A DNA stretch of 64,000 bases from JACCZR01 sp963844805 (GTDB lineage: Bacteria; Actinomycetota; Thermoleophilia; Solirubrobacterales; Thermoleophilaceae). Positions 1 to 8,803 of this stretch are shown here, one piece after another. Every line of letters begins with the position of its first letter. Within the stretch, counting starts at the first letter, position 1. A program made the translations under genes and the position numbers. The stretch covers positions 43,533 to 107,532 of the forward strand of contig CAWJPU010000004.1 of NCBI GenBank assembly GCA_963844805.1. The letters are read 5' to 3'. The notes beneath the pieces were generated by a model. The model saw only the letters and a list, made by a program, of their open reading frames with translations, was not told the DNA's origin and searched no databases.

Positions 1-433
1 CCGCACGCGATGGAAGTCGGGGCCGCCGAGGCCCGCCTTCAGCGACTTCAGGCCGTTGTGGCCCGCCAGCCCGCCACCCAGGCGGCTGCGCACCTCGCCG
101 AAGGGCAGGTCGATCTCGTCGTGCACCACTGCGATCCGGTCCAGGTCCAACCCCAGCGAGCCGCGCGCGGGCCCCACCGAGCGCCCCGCCTCGTTCATGT
201 AGGTCTGGGGCAGCAGCACTCCCACGCGGGGCCCGCCCGGGGCCGGTGCGCCCGTCGGCGTACAGCCCCGCGTACTGCTTCTTGAGCCTGCCCAGGCCCC
301 AGCGCTCGGCCGCCAGCTCGACCACGTCGAAGCCGATGTTGTGGCGCGTGCGGGCGTAGCGGTCGCCCGGGTTGCCCAGGCCGACCACCAACCAGTCGAC
401 ACGGCCATCGCCGCGGCGACCAAAAGAGGTCAA
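1..433 (-). CDS. pth: Peptidyl-tRNA hydrolase, C-terminus beyond the window edge
   Basis: Cytoplasmic esterase that recycles peptidyl-tRNA released from stalled ribosomes. Reading leftwards, the product shows VVGLGNPGDRY, TRHNIGFDVVELA (with the catalytic His), PQTYMNEAGRSVG and VHDEIDLPFGEVRSRLGG, all family hallmarks. The C-terminal part lies off the left edge. An extra C near position 240 (in a run of Cs) breaks the frame between GRTG and GPRVGV. The start is uncertain: TTG at 433 gives a 14-residue leader, while TTG at 391 or GTG at 388 would begin directly at VVGLGNPG. It is the last gene of the glmU-prs-rplY-pth order. Confidence 0.9.
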   Translation of the reverse strand, partial: MTSFGRRGDGRVDWLVVGLGNPGDRYARTRHNIGFDVVELAAERWGLGRLKKQYAGLYADGRTGPGRAPRGSAAAPDLHERGGALGGARARLAGVGPGPDRSGARRDRPALRRGAQPPGWRAGGPQRPEVAEGGPRRPRLPSRA

Positions 434-482
434 GCGTGCGGTGGTCGCCCGAACGATGATCGGGCTGCGCTCCTCCGCGGGC

Positions 483-1187
483 TCAGGACTCGGAGTCCCC
501 TTCGGACTCGGCCTCGGGCTCGCCGGCGCCCTCCTCGGCCTCTTCGCCCTCCGGCACCTCGATCGGCTCGCCGTCCTCGCCGACGAGCACGGTCTCCTCC
601 TCGATCTCCTCCGGCTCCTCCACCTCGGTAGGCGGCACCAGCGTGGCGATCACCGTGTCCTCGACGTCGTCGAGGAAGGTGACGCCCTGCGGCGCGGGCA
701 CCTCGGAGAGGGACAGCGTGGCGGCGATCTCCATGGCCGACACGTCCACCACGACGTTGTCGGGGATGTCGGTGGGCAGGGCCTCGACGTTCAGCTCGCG
801 CGTCACGTGCTCGAGCACGCCGCCCTCCGTCACGCCCGGCGACTCCTCCGCGCCCTCCAGCTCCACCGGCACGGTGGTCTGGATCTTCTCGTCGAGGCGG
901 ACCTCGAGGAAGTCGACATGCATGACCTCGTCGCGGACGGGATGGTTCTGCTGGTCCTTGACGATCACGGGCCGGGTGCGACCACCGTCGATCTCGAGGT
1001 CGAGCAGCGCAGCGCCCTCGGACAGCAGCTTGCGAAGCGCGAGCGCGTCCACCTTGAAGGCGAAGTTCTGGTTCTCGCCCCCGCCGTAGATCACGCCGGG
1101 CACGAGGCCGTCACGGCGCAGGCGGCGGTTGGAGCGCGATCCGCGCTCCGGGCGCTCCTGAACGGCAAGTGAGGGTCGGTCGGCCAT
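483..1187 (-). CDS. rplY: 50S ribosomal protein L25 / general stress protein Ctc
   Basis: Binds 5S rRNA in the large ribosomal subunit. At 234 aa it is the long (CTC/TL5) form: an N-terminal L25 beta-barrel (about residues 1-95, with RRDGLVPGVIYGG and VMHVDFLEV), then the C-terminal TL5 beta domain (about 96-190), then a highly acidic Glu-rich tail that ends DSES. The reading frame is intact. It lies 46 bp downstream of prs and about 50 bp upstream of pth on the same strand, matching the conserved glmU-prs-rplY-pth operon. Confidence 0.95.
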   Translation of the reverse strand: MADRPSLAVQERPERGSRSNRRLRRDGLVPGVIYGGGENQNFAFKVDALALRKLLSEGAALLDLEIDGGRTRPVIVKDQQNHPVRDEVMHVDFLEVRLDEKIQTTVPVELEGAEESPGVTEGGVLEHVTRELNVEALPTDIPDNVVVDVSAMEIAATLSLSEVPAPQGVTFLDDVEDTVIATLVPPTEVEEPEEIEEETVLVGEDGEPIEVPEGEEAEEGAGEPEAESEGDSES

Positions 1188-1233
1188 GAGGGCGACCGGC
1201 GAGTCTAGCGAGCGTCAGCCGCTCGGTTTCAAC

Positions 1234-2247
1234 TCAGAAGAGCTGGTTCTCTCCGTCGAACGCCTCGGAGACCGAGTCGTCGCTGAAGATCCTCCTGATC
1301 GAGTCGGTGAGGACGTCGGCGCAGGTGAGCTGGGTGATCAGGTCGGGCGCCGGGTCGGCGAGCGGGACGGTGTCGGTGACCACGATGTCGCCCAGCGGTG
1401 AGTCGGCCAGCGTCTCGAAGGCCGCGCCGGCGAACAGGCCGTGGGTGGCCACGGCGTGCACGGAGCGCGCGCCCTCGTCGATCACCGTCTGGGCCGCGGC
1501 CGCCAGCGTGCCGCCCGTGCCGATGATGTCGTCGACGATCACGGCCACCTTGCCCTTCACGTCGCCGATGACCGTGCCGATCTCCGCCACGCCCTGCGCC
1601 GGGCGCTCCTTCTCCATCAGCGCGTAGGGCGCGCCCACCCGGCGGGCGAACGAGCGGACCAGCTTCACGCGGCCGGCGTCGGGGGCGATCATCACCAGCT
1701 CGTCCTCGTGGCCGTACACGTCGGCGATGTACTGGGTCAGGATCGGCATCGCGGTCATGTGGTCGACCGGCTTCGAGAAGAAGCCCTGCACCTGGCCGGC
1801 GTGCAGGTCCATCGTGACCAGGCGGTCGATGCCCGCGGTCTCCAGCAGCTCGGCCACCAGCCGCGCCGAGATTGGCTCGCGCGGGGCCGACTTCTTGTCC
1901 TGGCGCGAGTAGCCGTACCAGGGGGTGACCGCGATGATGCGGTGCGCGGAGGCGTGCTTGGCCGCGTGGACCATGAGCAGCAGCTCCATCAGCGCATCGT
2001 TGGCCGTGAGCCCCTCGCGCTCGGAGCCGCACAGCGACTGGATCAGGAACAGGTCCGCCCCGCGGATGGAGTCCTGGTAGCGGCAGTAGACCTCACCGTC
2101 GGCGAAGGTCTTGAGCCCGGCGTCGGCGAGGCCCACGCCCAGCCGCTCGGAGATCTTGCCGCCGAGCTCCAGGCTCGCCCGGCCGCAGCTGACCATCAGG
2201 CGCTTGTCGTAGCCCGCCGGGATGCTCTTGGCCAAGGCTGTTGCCAC
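1234..2247 (-). CDS. prs: Ribose-phosphate pyrophosphokinase (PRPP synthetase)
   Basis: Makes 5-phosphoribosyl-1-pyrophosphate from ribose 5-phosphate and ATP for nucleotide, His and Trp synthesis; cytoplasmic. The 337-aa intact product has the flexible-loop region DLHAGQVQGFF and the PRPP-binding signature VIVDDIIGTGGTL. The start used is GTG at 2247, which leaves about 17 residues ahead of the usual family N-terminus (RLMVSCGRASLEL), so a slightly later start is possible. It follows the glmU stop by 14 bp, consistent with co-transcription. Confidence 0.95.
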   Translation of the reverse strand: MATALAKSIPAGYDKRLMVSCGRASLELGGKISERLGVGLADAGLKTFADGEVYCRYQDSIRGADLFLIQSLCGSEREGLTANDALMELLLMVHAAKHASAHRIIAVTPWYGYSRQDKKSAPREPISARLVAELLETAGIDRLVTMDLHAGQVQGFFSKPVDHMTAMPILTQYIADVYGHEDELVMIAPDAGRVKLVRSFARRVGAPYALMEKERPAQGVAEIGTVIGDVKGKVAVIVDDIIGTGGTLAAAAQTVIDEGARSVHAVATHGLFAGAAFETLADSPLGDIVVTDTVPLADPAPDLITQLTCADVLTDSIRRIFSDDSVSEAFDGENQLF

Positions 2248-2261
2248 CTGGGTCTCGACGC

Positions 2262-3643
2262 TTACGGAGACGGCTTCTCCTTATCGACTCGTTCTGCGTA
2301 ACCCTCGACGTTGCGCTGGTCTGGCCTCGAGATTCCGAGCGCCCCCTCGGGGACATCCTCGACGATCACCGAACCAGCACCAGTGTACGCCCGGTCCCCG
2401 ACAGCTCACGGGCGCGACGAACGAGGTGTGGACCCCGTCTTCACGTTCTTTCCGATGTTGGTGCGGTGCTTGTTGCGCCCGTCGTAGTTCGCGGTGATGT
2501 TCCCGGCGGCGATGTTGGCGCCCTCGCCGACGTCGGCGTCGCCGATGTAAGAGAGGTGGGGCACCTTGGCCCCGGCCCCGATCGTCGAGCCCTTGACCTC
2601 GACGAACGCCCCGACCTTCGCCCGGGCGCCGATGCGCGCGCCAGGGCGCAGGTAGCTGAAGGGGCCGATGCTGGCCTCCTCGCCGATCTCGCTCTCGATC
2701 AGCGCCGAGTGGGCGGCGCCCGCGCGATCCCCGATCACGGTGTCCACCGCGGTCACGTGCGGGCCGATGTCGCAGCCGCGGCCGATCCTGGTCGCGCCCA
2801 GCAGGCTGGCGCCGACTCCGATGCGGGTGTCCTCGCCGATGGTCACGCCCGCGTGAAGCTCGATCGTGTCCGGCGCGGCGAAGGTGACGCCGTTCAGCGC
2901 GTGCTCGGTGATCAGGCGCTTGCGGGCGATCGCCTCGACCTCCATCAGGCCCGCGCGCGTGTTGACCCCGTGAGCCACGTCGGGGTCGTCGGTGCTCGCG
3001 CTGGCCACGCGCCCCTCCGCCGCGAAGGCGGTGATGGCGCCCGTCAGGTAGAGCTCGCCGCCCTCCTCGCCCACCCGGTCCAGGGCCGCGAACAGCTCCT
3101 GCGGCTCGAAGACGTAGGTGCCGAGGTTGATCTCGCGGGTAGCCAGCACCTCGGCGGGCAGGCCCTCGGTTCGCTTGGTCTCGACGAACGCGGTCGAAGG
3201 CGCCGTCGGCGGTGCGCATGACCCGGCCGTAGCCCGCCGGGTCGAGGCTCTCGGTGGTGAGCATGGTCACCGCCGCCGCCGGCCCGAGCGTGGGCGTCGA
3301 CCAGGCTCGCGATCACCTCCGCCGAAACCAGCGGGTGGTCGCCCGACAGCACGGCCACCGGCCGGTCGGCCGGCACCGCCTCACGCGCGGCGAGCACCGC
3401 GGCGCCGGTGCCCTCGCCGTCGGCCTGCTCGGCGACCGTCACGTCCCCGGGAAGGCCGTCCTCCACGCCCTCACCCGGCCGCGTGACGCACACGACCTCC
3501 GTCGCGCCCGCCGCGCGGGCGGCGTCGATGACCCAGCCGACCATCGGCTTCCCGCACACAGCGTGCAGCACCTTGGGGGTCTCGGACTTCATCCGAGTCC
3601 CGTGGCCGGCGGCCATGATCAGGGCAGTGAAGGGCTCCGCCAT
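2262..3643 (-). CDS. glmU: Bifunctional GlmU (UDP-GlcNAc pyrophosphorylase / GlcN-1-P acetyltransferase), frameshifted
   Basis: Catalyses the last two steps to UDP-N-acetylglucosamine for peptidoglycan. The N-terminal uridyltransferase starts ALIMAAGHGTRMKSETPKVLH (split by me as AAGHGTRMKS and PKVLHAV); the C-terminal half is a left-handed beta-helix with ITANYDGRNKHRTNIG, the acetyl-CoA site region. Reconstruction over 3643-2262 gives about 460 aa, the normal length, ending near EGYAERVDKEKPSP. The frame is broken near 3310, 3190, 2430 and 2400; one break looks like a lost G in a G run, the others like inserted bases. No single open frame spans the gene, yet every conserved block is present in order, so sequence error is the simplest reading. 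Confidence 0.92.
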
Positions 3644-3699
3644 GAGGGGTCAGCCAGCGTAGCGGCGGGGCGCCCAGGGCCTATGCTCGGCCCGCTCGC

Positions 3700-3771
3700 T
3701 GGGGAGTGGTGTAACTGGCAGCACAGGAGGTTTTGGTCCTTCAGGATCAGGTTCGAATCCTGGCTCCCCAG
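3700..3771 (+). tRNA. tRNA-Gln (anticodon TTG)
   Basis: The 72-nt cloverleaf has a 7-bp acceptor stem TGGGGAG/CTCCCCA, an anticodon stem GGAGG/CCTTC around the loop TTTTGGT giving anticodon TTG, and a T arm with GGTTCGAATCC. No CCA is encoded. It stands on the opposite strand just upstream of glmU, a position also seen in other actinobacteria as far as I recall. Confidence 0.95.
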
Positions 3772-3773
3772 CC

Positions 3774-4079
3774 TCAGACCTGGTCGGCCACCTCGTAGTG
3801 GGTCACCGACGACTCGCCGTCGATCAGGTAGCGCTCGTCCTCCGGGTACAGCACCGCCGCCTCGATGTCCTCGCCCGCGAAGGCCTCGATCGCCTCCCGC
3901 GACTCCCACAGCGAGAGCGTGACGAACTCGGTTCGGTCGTCCTCGTCGCGGCGCAGCATCCATGCGCCCCGGTTGCCGGGCGTCCGGGCGTACTCGGCGA
4001 ACCCGGTCTCGCGGATGTAGTCCGCGTACTCGTCGGCGTCCGTCGGCCGCACGGCTCCCGTCCATACGCGCGCGATCAT
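3774..4079 (-). CDS. Antibiotic-biosynthesis-monooxygenase-like small protein (dimeric alpha/beta barrel)
   Basis: A 101-aa intact protein beginning MIARVWTGAVRP and containing the alternating pattern ADEYADYI, GNRGAWMLRR, TEFVTLSLWES and IEAFAGEDIEAAVLYPED. This is typical of ABM-domain (PF03992-like) ferredoxin-fold proteins, which are small heme-degrading or quinone-modifying oxygenases or simply stress proteins. Its ATG overlaps the stop of the upstream hydrolase in the form ATGA, so the two are translationally coupled. The substrate is unknown. Confidence 0.75.
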   Translation of the reverse strand: MIARVWTGAVRPTDADEYADYIRETGFAEYARTPGNRGAWMLRRDEDDRTEFVTLSLWESREAIEAFAGEDIEAAVLYPEDERYLIDGESSVTHYEVADQV

Positions 4080-4808
4080 CTCCCCTCCTCCTCCACGAAG
4101 TCGCTGACGAGGCGATTGAACAGGCCGGGCTTCTCCATGGGCATGCCGTGATCGGTGCCGGGGACGATCGCCAGCTGTGCCCCCAGACCCTCGCGCATGG
4201 CCAGCGTGTGCTCCATCGGGACCTCCCAGTCGCCGTCGCCGATCATCACCAGCGCGGGGCCACCGTAGCCCGCCAGGTCGGCCTGGCTGAGCGTCGGGTC
4301 GCTCGCGGTGGGTGCGGTCGAGCTTCTCGACGACGGCCTCGAAGCGGTCCGTGCCGTCGGGAGCCACCTCGCCCCGGTAGCCGGCGAAGAACTCCTTCAT
4401 CTCGTCGTCCATGTCGATGGCGCCCGGCGCCCAGCCGTCGTGATGGAACACGCCGGCCGAGAGCACCAGCGCGCTCACCAGGTCCGGCCGGCTCAGCGCG
4501 GCGAGCAGGGCAACGGGCGAGCCGTCGCTGTGGCCCACCAGCGCCGCCGGCTCACCCACGACTTCCTCGACGAAGCGCACCGTGTCCTGCGCCATCACCT
4601 CGTAGGTGATCGGCCCTTCGACGTCGGGCGTGCGGCCGTGGCCGCGGCGGTCGGGCCGCAGCACCCGGAAGCGCTCCGCCAAGTCGGGCGCGTTGCGTTC
4701 CCAAGCGCGCGAGTCGGCCAGGCCGGGGTGCAGGAGGAGGAGCGGCTCGCCGTGCCCGTCCTCCTCGTAGTAGGTGTCGACCTCGCCCAGATGGACCCGC
4801 TTGCCCAT
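4076..4808 (-). CDS. Alpha/beta hydrolase, frameshifted
   Basis: The product starts MGKRVHLGEVDTYYEEDG, shows the oxyanion region LLLLHPGLADSRAW, the nucleophile elbow GHSDGSP (Ser) and, after the frameshift, the catalytic His in GTDHGMPMEKP. An extra G near 4308 shifts the frame; correcting it lets the protein run to about 243 aa and stop within the ATGA overlap with the ABM gene. Without the correction the frame reads through into the ABM gene and mimics a fusion. The substrate cannot be told from sequence. Confidence 0.8.
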
Positions 4809-4818
4809 CGGCGTGGAG

Positions 4819-6101
4819 CTAGCGGTCCTTTGCGGCGCGGGGCACCAGGCCGCCCTCGGCGCCCGGCTCGTGCGCCGGGCCGCCGGGCGGGGAGATGCCC
4901 AGCACGCGCATCGCCTTCAGCCCCAGCGACAGGCGCTCGCGGCCGTCCGTGGAGCCCACGTCGAGGCCGCTCAGCTCGCGCACGCGGTCGAGGCGGTAGC
5001 GGACGGTGTGGCGGTGGGTGAACAGGCGCTCGGCGGTGCCCGCCACGTTGCCGTCGGCGTCGAGGAAGGTCTCCAGCGTCTTGACCAGCTCGGTCTCGTA
5101 CTGCTCGTCGTAGGCGGCGAGCGGAGCGACCGTCTCGTCGTGGAAGCGCTGGAGCTCGCGCGGGTCCTCGTTCATGGCCGGCAGCAGCAGCCGGTAGGCG
5201 CCGGTCTCCTCGAAGTTCAGCGACTCGACCCCGCGGGCCTCGGCGACGTTGGCGGCCAGTATCGCCTCGGAGGAGGCGCGGTGGAGGTCGGCGGGGTCGG
5301 CCGTGAGGCGGCTGCGCGCGACGGTCAGCGCGAAGCCCTCCAGCCCCGCGCGCAGCTCGTCGAGGACCGACGTCGGCGGCCCTCCCGGCGGTGCCCTCGT
5401 CGGGGACCGGCACCAGCAGCAGGAGATCGCGGTCGTCGTCGCCGCCGTGGGCCCGCAGCGCCCCGATCGGCACCAGGCCCGCCAAGGTCGAGCGCTCGAT
5501 CACGCGGGCGCCGCGCTCGGCCAGGGTCAGCACCCGCGCGCGCCAGTCGCCCTCCTCGGGAGCGTGGGGCCGGGCGCGGGCGATGATCACCACGGCGCCG
5601 TCCGCTCAGGCCGCAGCCCAGCTCCTCGCCGCGGGCGACGATGTTCTCCCGGTCGGTCACCGTGCGGCTGACCAGGTCCTCCAGGAAGTCGCGCACGGCG
5701 GCCTCGCTGGCGCGCTCGGGGGCGGTGGAGCGGTCCACCTCGAGGCCGATCAGCGTCGCGACCATCCGCAGCAGCGCCGGCTCTGGGGGCTCGCCCCGGG
5801 GCCGGAAGCGCAGCTCTCCGACGGTTGCGTCGGCCACCCGCAGGTCGATCCGCTCGCTCGACCCCTCCCCCGCCATCACCGCTCGTTCGTCCTCCGGCGA
5901 GGCGCAGGCCGAGGCCAGCACGCTGCTCGAGGGGTCGAGCACTATCGCGCTGGCGTGGAGCGCCCGGCCCGCCGCGCGGGTGACCGAGGGCAGTCCCGCC
6001 CCCGACTCGACGGCGTCGGAGACCTGCTCGAAGAGCTCCAGGAAGGAGCCGTGGCCGGCGCCGGAGGCAGCACGGCCCGTGGGCTGCTGCGCCGCGGACA
6101 T
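4819..6101 (-). CDS. PucR/CdaR-type transcriptional regulator, frameshifted
   Basis: Probably about 425 aa when two frame breaks (near 5595 and 5380) are repaired. The N-terminal sensory part begins MSAAQQPTG and has a GAF-like LLELFEQVSDAVE region; the middle resembles the GGDEF-like domain of CdaR. The C-terminus is the PucR helix-turn-helix: ELVKTLETFLDADGNVAGT followed by HRHTVRYRLDRVRELSG. Such proteins sense small metabolites (purines, sugar acids, polyols) and regulate nearby genes; the effector here is unknown. The start chosen is ATG at 6101; no strong ribosome site is visible. Confidence 0.82.
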
Positions 6102-6157
6102 CGCGACAACTTTAGGCGCGCGGCCGCCGGGCCGGACTTCGCGCCGGTTTGCAGCCG

Positions 6158-6382
6158 TCAGGCGTAGCGGTCGTAGGACCAGACGATGGCGAAGCCGATT
6201 CCGGCACCCACACCCAGCAGCGTGGCCAGGATGAACAGGGTCAGGAAGGCCGCCGCCACCCGCTCCCACAGGCGCCCGTAGGCCTGCCAGGCGGGCAGGA
6301 GGATGAAGGCGATGTAGCCGGCGCCGGTGATGCCCGCGCCCAGGGCCAGCGCCAGCTCCGTGGTGGACAGGCTCAGGTCCAT
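6158..6382 (-). CDS. Small two-helix membrane protein
   Basis: A 74-aa protein starting MDLSLSTTELAL. Two hydrophobic segments (about residues 8-30 and 45-68, the second FLTLFILATLLGVGAGIG) are joined by a short loop AWQAYGRLWERVA. I do not recognise a family. It sits 7 bp beyond the ispE stop on the same strand, so it may be the end of the metG-tatD-rsmA-ispE transcription unit. Confidence 0.75.
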   Translation of the reverse strand: MDLSLSTTELALALGAGITGAGYIAFILLPAWQAYGRLWERVAAAFLTLFILATLLGVGAGIGFAIVWSYDRYA

Positions 6383-6389
6383 CGGCCGG

Positions 6390-7223
6390 TCATTGTGACG
6401 CAGGGGACGGCCGGGTGTGGGTGACCAGCGCTCCGGGAATCGCCTCGGCGGCGGCCGCGGCCGCCTCTTCGTCCCCGAACAGGCCGAACGCCGTGGGCCC
6501 CGAGCCGCTGAGCCGCGCCGCCAGCGCGCCGGCCCCGGCGAGGCGGTCCAGCGGGGCCTGCAGCTCGGGCCGCAGCGACAGCGCCGCCGGCCTCCAGGTC
6601 GTTCTCCATCGCCGGGGCGAGCGCGGTCGCCTCCGCGTTCGCGAGGCGCTCCAGCGCGGCGGGGTCGAGCGGCGCGCCCTCCGCGCAGGCGGTCGTGCTC
6701 CGCGTACACCGCCGCCGTGGACAGGCCCTCCGCGCTCGGGACCAGCACCAGCCACAGCGCGGGCAGGGCGAAGGGCGCGACCGTCTCCCCCGCCCCGGTC
6801 ACCAGCGCCGGCGCCGGGTCGACCTGGCTCGGCACGTCGGCGCCGATGGGCGCGCCCAGCGCGCCGGAGCTCGTCGGGGCTCAGCGGCTCGCCCGCCATG
6901 CGGTTGGCCGCGCGGAGGGTGGCCGCGGCGTCGGCGCTGCCGCCCCCGAGGCCGCCCGCCACCGGGATCCGCTTCTCGATCGTCACGCGCAGGGGCACCA
7001 GCGCGGCCCGCGTGCGAAACGCGGCGAGCGCGTGCTGGACGAGGTTGGGGCCGTCGACCCCCGGCGCGACCACCTCGTCGCGCCGCCGGCCGGCTCGAAG
7101 GTCAGCTCGTCGGCGAGCTCGAGCGGGGCGAACAGCGAGCACAGCTCGTGCAGGCCGTCGCCGCGCCGGCGGCCGACGTGCAGCACGAGGTTGACCTTCG
7201 CGGGCGCTCGTCTCGGCGAGCAC
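6390..7223 (-). CDS. ispE: 4-diphosphocytidyl-2-C-methyl-D-erythritol kinase, multiply frameshifted
   Basis: GHMP-family kinase of the MEP isoprenoid pathway. Conserved pieces occur in order on the minus strand in alternating frames: APAKVNLVLHVGRR, the ATP loop PVAGGLGGGSADAAATLRAAN, IGADVPSQV, and the third GHMP motif ARLSGSGPTAFGLF. Four or more frame breaks occur (near 7205, 7085, 6870, 6690 and 6600). The start is probably the GTG at 7223, one base after the rsmA stop. The repaired length (about 277 aa) is normal. The gene is essential where the MEP pathway is the only isoprenoid route, which argues for sequence error rather than decay. Confidence 0.85.
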   Translation of the reverse strand: MLAETSAREGQPRAARRPPARRRPARAVLAVRPARARRRADLRAGRRRDEVVAPGVDGPNLVQHALAAFRTRAALVPLRVTIEKRIPVAGGLGGGSADAAATLRAANRMAGEPLSPDELRRAGRAHRRRRAEPGRPGAGAGDRGGGDGRALRPARAVAGAGPERGGPVHGGGVRGARPPARRARRSTPPRWSASRTRRRPRSPRRWRTTWRPAALSLRPELQAPLDRLAGAGALAARLSGSGPTAFGLFGDEEAAAAAAEAIPGALVTHTRPSPASQ

Positions 7224-7224
7224 G

Positions 7225-8064
7225 TCAGCGGCCGAGCAGCTCGGCGAGGCGGGCGAAGTCGGCGGGCGCCAGGCGCTCGGCGCGGGCGTCGGGCGGGTGG
7301 CCCAGCTGCTCCAGCGCCGCGCGGGCCCGGTCGCGGACGCCGGGCGCGGCGCTCGGGCGCGAGCGCCAGCGAGCCGGCCAGCGCCTTGCGCCGGTGGGCG
7401 AAGGCCTCGTGCACCAGCGCGCGACCGCCGGGCGACGGCGCCGGCCCCCGCCGGCGCAGCCGCACGAGCGCCGACTCGACGGCCGGCTCGGGGTGGAACA
7501 CCGTCGCGCGGCACGCGGCGCAGGACCTCGACGTCGCAGGACAGCTGGGCCAGCACGGAGGTCGCGCCGTAGAGCTTGCCCTTCTCCGGGCCGGCCGCCA
7601 GCCGCTCGGCCACCTCGCGCTGGACCATCGCGACCAGCAGCGACGCCTCCGGCAACTCCTCCAGCGCCTTGAGCAGGACCGTGGCGGCCACGCCGTAGGG
7701 CAGGTTGGCGACCACCTTGCCCGGCCGCGGCGCCAGCGCCGGCCAGGTCGAGCGCCACGGCGTCGGCCTGGTGCAGCGTCGTGTTGTCGAACGGCGCCAG
7801 CGCATCCTCGAGCGCGGGCTCGCAGCCGGCGGTCGACCTCCACCACGTGCAGGTGGCCCACACGCGGCGCCAGGTACTCCGACAGCACCCCCAGCCCGCC
7901 GCCCACCTCGAGCACCACGTCGCCGGGGGCGAGCTCGGCGGCGTCGCCGATGACCCTGAGCAGGTTGTCGTCGATCGAGGAAGTTCTGGCCCAGCTCGCG
8001 GTTCGGGCGGACGTCGAACTGGCGCAGGCGGCGCAGGCTCGCCTGGCGCGGCTCGGTCGGTCAC
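7225..8064 (-). CDS. rsmA: 16S rRNA dimethyladenosine transferase RsmA/KsgA, multiply frameshifted
   Basis: Dimethylates two adjacent adenines near the 3' end of 16S rRNA. Reassembled blocks are FDVRPNRELGQNFL, the SAM motif VLEVGGGLGVLSEYLA, VVEVDRRL, the catalytic KVVANLPYGVAATVLLK (NLPY), then LVAMVQREVAERL and FHPEPAVESALVRL. About five frameshifts separate these pieces. The start is a GTG at 8064 that shares bases with the tatD stop (GTGA), and ispE follows immediately. Confidence 0.88.
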   Translation of the reverse strand: MTDRAAPGEPAPPAPVRRPPEPRAGPELPRSTTTCSGSSATPPSSPPATWCSRWAAGWGCCRSTWRRVWATCTWWRSTAGCEPALEDALAPFDNTTLHQADAVALDLAGAGAAAGQGGRQPALRRGRHGPAQGAGGVAGGVAAGRDGPARGGRAAGGRPGEGQALRRDLRAGPAVLRRRGPAPRAARRCSTPSRPSSRRSCGCAGGGRRRRPAVARWCTRPSPTGARRWPARWRSRPSAAPGVRDRARAALEQLGHPPDARAERLAPADFARLAELLGR

Positions 8065-8801
8065 CACCCGAAGACGCGGGCGGCGTTCGACTCCACCAGC
8101 GCCTCCAGCTCCTCGTAGGCGACGCCGCGGCGCTCGGCCACGAAGCGGGCGGTGAGCGCCACGTTGGCCGGCTCGTTCGGCTTGCCCCGCACCGCCTGCG
8201 GGGCGAGGTACGGCGAGTCGGTCTCCACGAGCAGCAGCTCGTCGGGCACCCGCTCGGCGGCGTCCTGGAGGTCGTTCGCCTTCGGGTAGGTGACGTTGCC
8301 GGCGAACGAGCACATGTATCCGCGCTCGATCGCCTCGTCCAGCCGGTCGGGGGCCGAGAAGCAGTGCAGGATCACGGTGAGCCCCTCGGCGTGCTCGGCG
8401 AGCATGCGCGAAGGTGTCCTCCTCGGCCGCGCGCGTGTGGATCACCAGCGGCAGGTCCAGCTCGCGAGCCAGCTCGGCGTGGGCGGCGAAGGCCCGCATC
8501 TGGTCGTCGCGCGGGGCGTAGTCGCGGTAGTAGTCGAGACCGGTCTCCCCGATGGCCACCACTTCGGCTCGCGCGCCTCCTCCGCGGGCACCCAGCCGTC
8601 GAAGCCCTCGGCGCTGTTGGGGTGCAGGCCGACGATCTTGAAGACCTCGTCGTGCTCCTCGGCCAGGCGCCCCACGGCGGCGACCGAGTCGCGGTCCGTG
8701 CCGACGGTGGCGAGCTTGGTCACCCCCGCCGCCCGCGCGCGCTCGACCAGCTCGCCCGAGCCGGGCTTGCAGGAGTCGAGGTGGCAGTGGGTGTCGACCA
8801 C
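8061..8801 (-). CDS. tatD: TatD family metal-dependent hydrolase (DNase), frameshifted
   Basis: TIM-barrel metallohydrolase with 3'-5' DNase activity in characterised members. Metal ligands are visible in VVDTHCHLDSC (HxH), GETGLDYY, LVIHTRAAEED, VILHCFSA and ETDSPYLAPQ. There are two frame breaks, near 8560 and 8410; the first is an extra C in the segment encoding EEARAEVVAIG. The GTG start at 8801 lies two bases from the metG stop. The normal length of about 246 aa is restored. Confidence 0.88.
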
Positions 8802-8803
8802 GG

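Noticed and set aside
3774..4808. A 344-aa hydrolase-monooxygenase fusion
   Set aside because: The junction part is out-of-frame translation of the hydrolase; the true junction is ATGA.
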